A DNA stretch of 64,000 nt from Paenalicyclobacillus mengziensis (GTDB lineage Bacteria; Bacillota; Bacilli; Alicyclobacillales; Alicyclobacillaceae), in assembly GCF_017298635.1 (NCBI RefSeq), contig NZ_CP071182.1, positions 5,122,001 through 5,186,000 on the forward strand, in the 5' to 3' direction. A program made the position numbers and the translations under genes. Every line of letters starts with the position of its first letter. Positions within the stretch are counted from its first letter, which is position 1. Shown here piece by piece: positions 63,234-64,000 of the stretch. The notes under the pieces were generated by a model, which had not been told where the DNA came from, did not search any database, and worked only from the letters and a program-made list of their open reading frames with translations.

Positions 63234-64000
63234 TCATGCGCTGGTCGGTTGTTCGTAGCTCTCCTTGGCCTCGACGATTGCGTTCTCGAGTGAGGCGGTG
63301 CGGCGGCCGCTCGCTATCCCCCAGAAGAAGAAGCCGATGGAACCGACCGCGACGACGATGATGTCGAGCGGGTAGGCAAGTTGCTTCGTGCCGCCGAAAC
63401 TGCCGAAGTAGGACACGACGAACATGAACACCATGTAGACGAGCACCCAGATGGCGCTCTTGAAGTGTCGGCCCAAATCGGCGCGCAGTTTGGGGGCAAA
63501 CGCCGCGAAAATCAGGAAGACGACTAAGGCGGCAAATTCCAAGATCATGAGCGGCTCAACGTTGCTCCAGCCAGTCCAGTAGATGATGTTGCTGCCGACG
63601 ATGAAGGCAATGAGCGCGATAACAGGCATCCCACCAAGGCGCACAGGCCGCTTCGCATCGGGGGCGTGCCGGCGGAACACCATCGCAGACACCGGACCTA
63701 CGACGTACGTGAGAACGGATGCGCTCGAAGCAAAGGCGACGAGTTTGTTCCACTCGGGGAACGGCCCTGTCCAGATGATGCCTAAAATCAGCGAAAGCCA
63801 CATTGCGGAGCGCGGAATGCCGGTGCGCTCGTCGACTTTGGCAAACACTTTGAAGAAGTAGCCGTTGTTGGCGAAACCGAGCACGGCTCGCGCGGTCGAC
63901 GCAAAGTAGACCCAGCCGGCGCCAAGCGGCGACACCACGGCGCTGAGGCCCATCAGCCAGGCGAGCCAAGTCAGCCCGAGTAGCATGGAAACGTCGACGA
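63234..64000 (-). CDS. APC-family amino acid permease (C-terminal part, runs off right edge)
   Basis: At least 255 residues of an APC permease open to the right edge (codons before the internal ATG at 63986 continue VDVS). Visible motifs: SPLGAGWVYFASTARAVLG, NNGYFFKVFAKVDERTGIPR, SASVLTYVVGPVSAMVFR and IIYWTGWSNV. It is homologous to the permease at 52548-54164. GC content is noticeably higher than in the neighbouring blocks. Ends with a strong terminator. Confidence 0.9.
   Translation of the reverse strand, partial: VDVSMLLGLTWLAWLMGLSAVVSPLGAGWVYFASTARAVLGFANNGYFFKVFAKVDERTGIPRSAMWLSLILGIIWTGPFPEWNKLVAFASSASVLTYVVGPVSAMVFRRHAPDAKRPVRLGGMPVIALIAFIVGSNIIYWTGWSNVEPLMILEFAALVVFLIFAAFAPKLRADLGRHFKSAIWVLVYMVFMFVVSYFGSFGGTKQLAYPLDIIVVAVGSIGFFFWGIASGRRTASLENAIVEAKESYEQPTSA

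Overview
The window looks like chromosome from an endospore-lineage Gram-positive bacterium (Bacillota). The Alicyclobacillaceae are my best guess. This rests on mid-range base composition, strong AGGAGG-type ribosome sites with frequent GTG/TTG starts, lipoprotein and ABC-sugar systems, YjfB, CheX and GEMM-I riboswitches. No rRNA or tRNA gene was seen, so taxonomy is an inference.

Layout. (1) 1-1.6 kb: the N-terminal part of a TOTE-conflict-type archaeo-eukaryotic primase running off the left edge, then an MNT nucleotidyltransferase whose HepT partner is cut to about 20 codons. (2) 1.6-7.3 kb: a compact minus-strand operon for allantoin/hydantoin-type compounds: AllC-like amidohydrolase, AllB-like cyclic amidohydrolase, AroM-like racemase-fold protein and NCS1 permease, with an IclR regulator upstream. 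(3) 8-22.7 kb: a beta-1,4-galactan locus. It has a secreted multidomain GH53 galactanase, an ABC importer (GanS-GanP-GanQ), a cytoplasmic GH42 galactosidase and a cytoplasmic GH53, two paralogous LacI regulators, a complete IS element, a duplicated ganS leader and recurrent operator-like dyads. (4) 22.7-35.2 kb: accessory DNA. It holds an IS remnant, a lipoprotein, an array of a 428-bp higher-order repeat, a SNF2 helicase/SWIM-protein operon with intragenic minisatellites, a second MNT gene with a broken HEPN-like partner, several very small genes and a secreted FN3 protein. (5) 35.9-40.6 kb: an MscS channel, a CorA-like transporter with GTN in place of GMN, a stand-alone family A DNA polymerase with proofreading domain, and a decayed gene. 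(6) 40.6-59.4 kb: a c-di-GMP/chemosensory block. It has a GAF-GGDEF protein, a GGDEF-EAL protein, YjfB, CheA, two CheW-MCP cassettes, CheY and CheX, then an amino-acid permease, an NhaC-type antiporter, and an EAL domain fused to a FapA (DUF342) domain with a MarR regulator upstream. (7) 59.4-64 kb: a 31-aa membrane peptide, a large secreted stalk protein with two copper-amine-oxidase-N-like repeats, a Rieske oxygenase, and a second APC permease running off the right edge.

The most striking observation is in block 6. Two closely similar c-di-GMP-I (GEMM-I) riboswitches, each followed by an intrinsic-terminator-like hairpin, lie on the minus strand. One precedes cheX and the whole chemosensory gene run; the other precedes the EAL-FapA fusion. 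c-di-GMP synthesis, degradation, RNA sensing and chemosensory signalling are therefore clustered, and a probable c-di-GMP phosphodiesterase is itself under a c-di-GMP riboswitch. Other notable points are the two independently decayed MNT/HEPN modules, the primase variant without the usual Cys cluster, and the nested repeat array at 24.9-26.1 kb.
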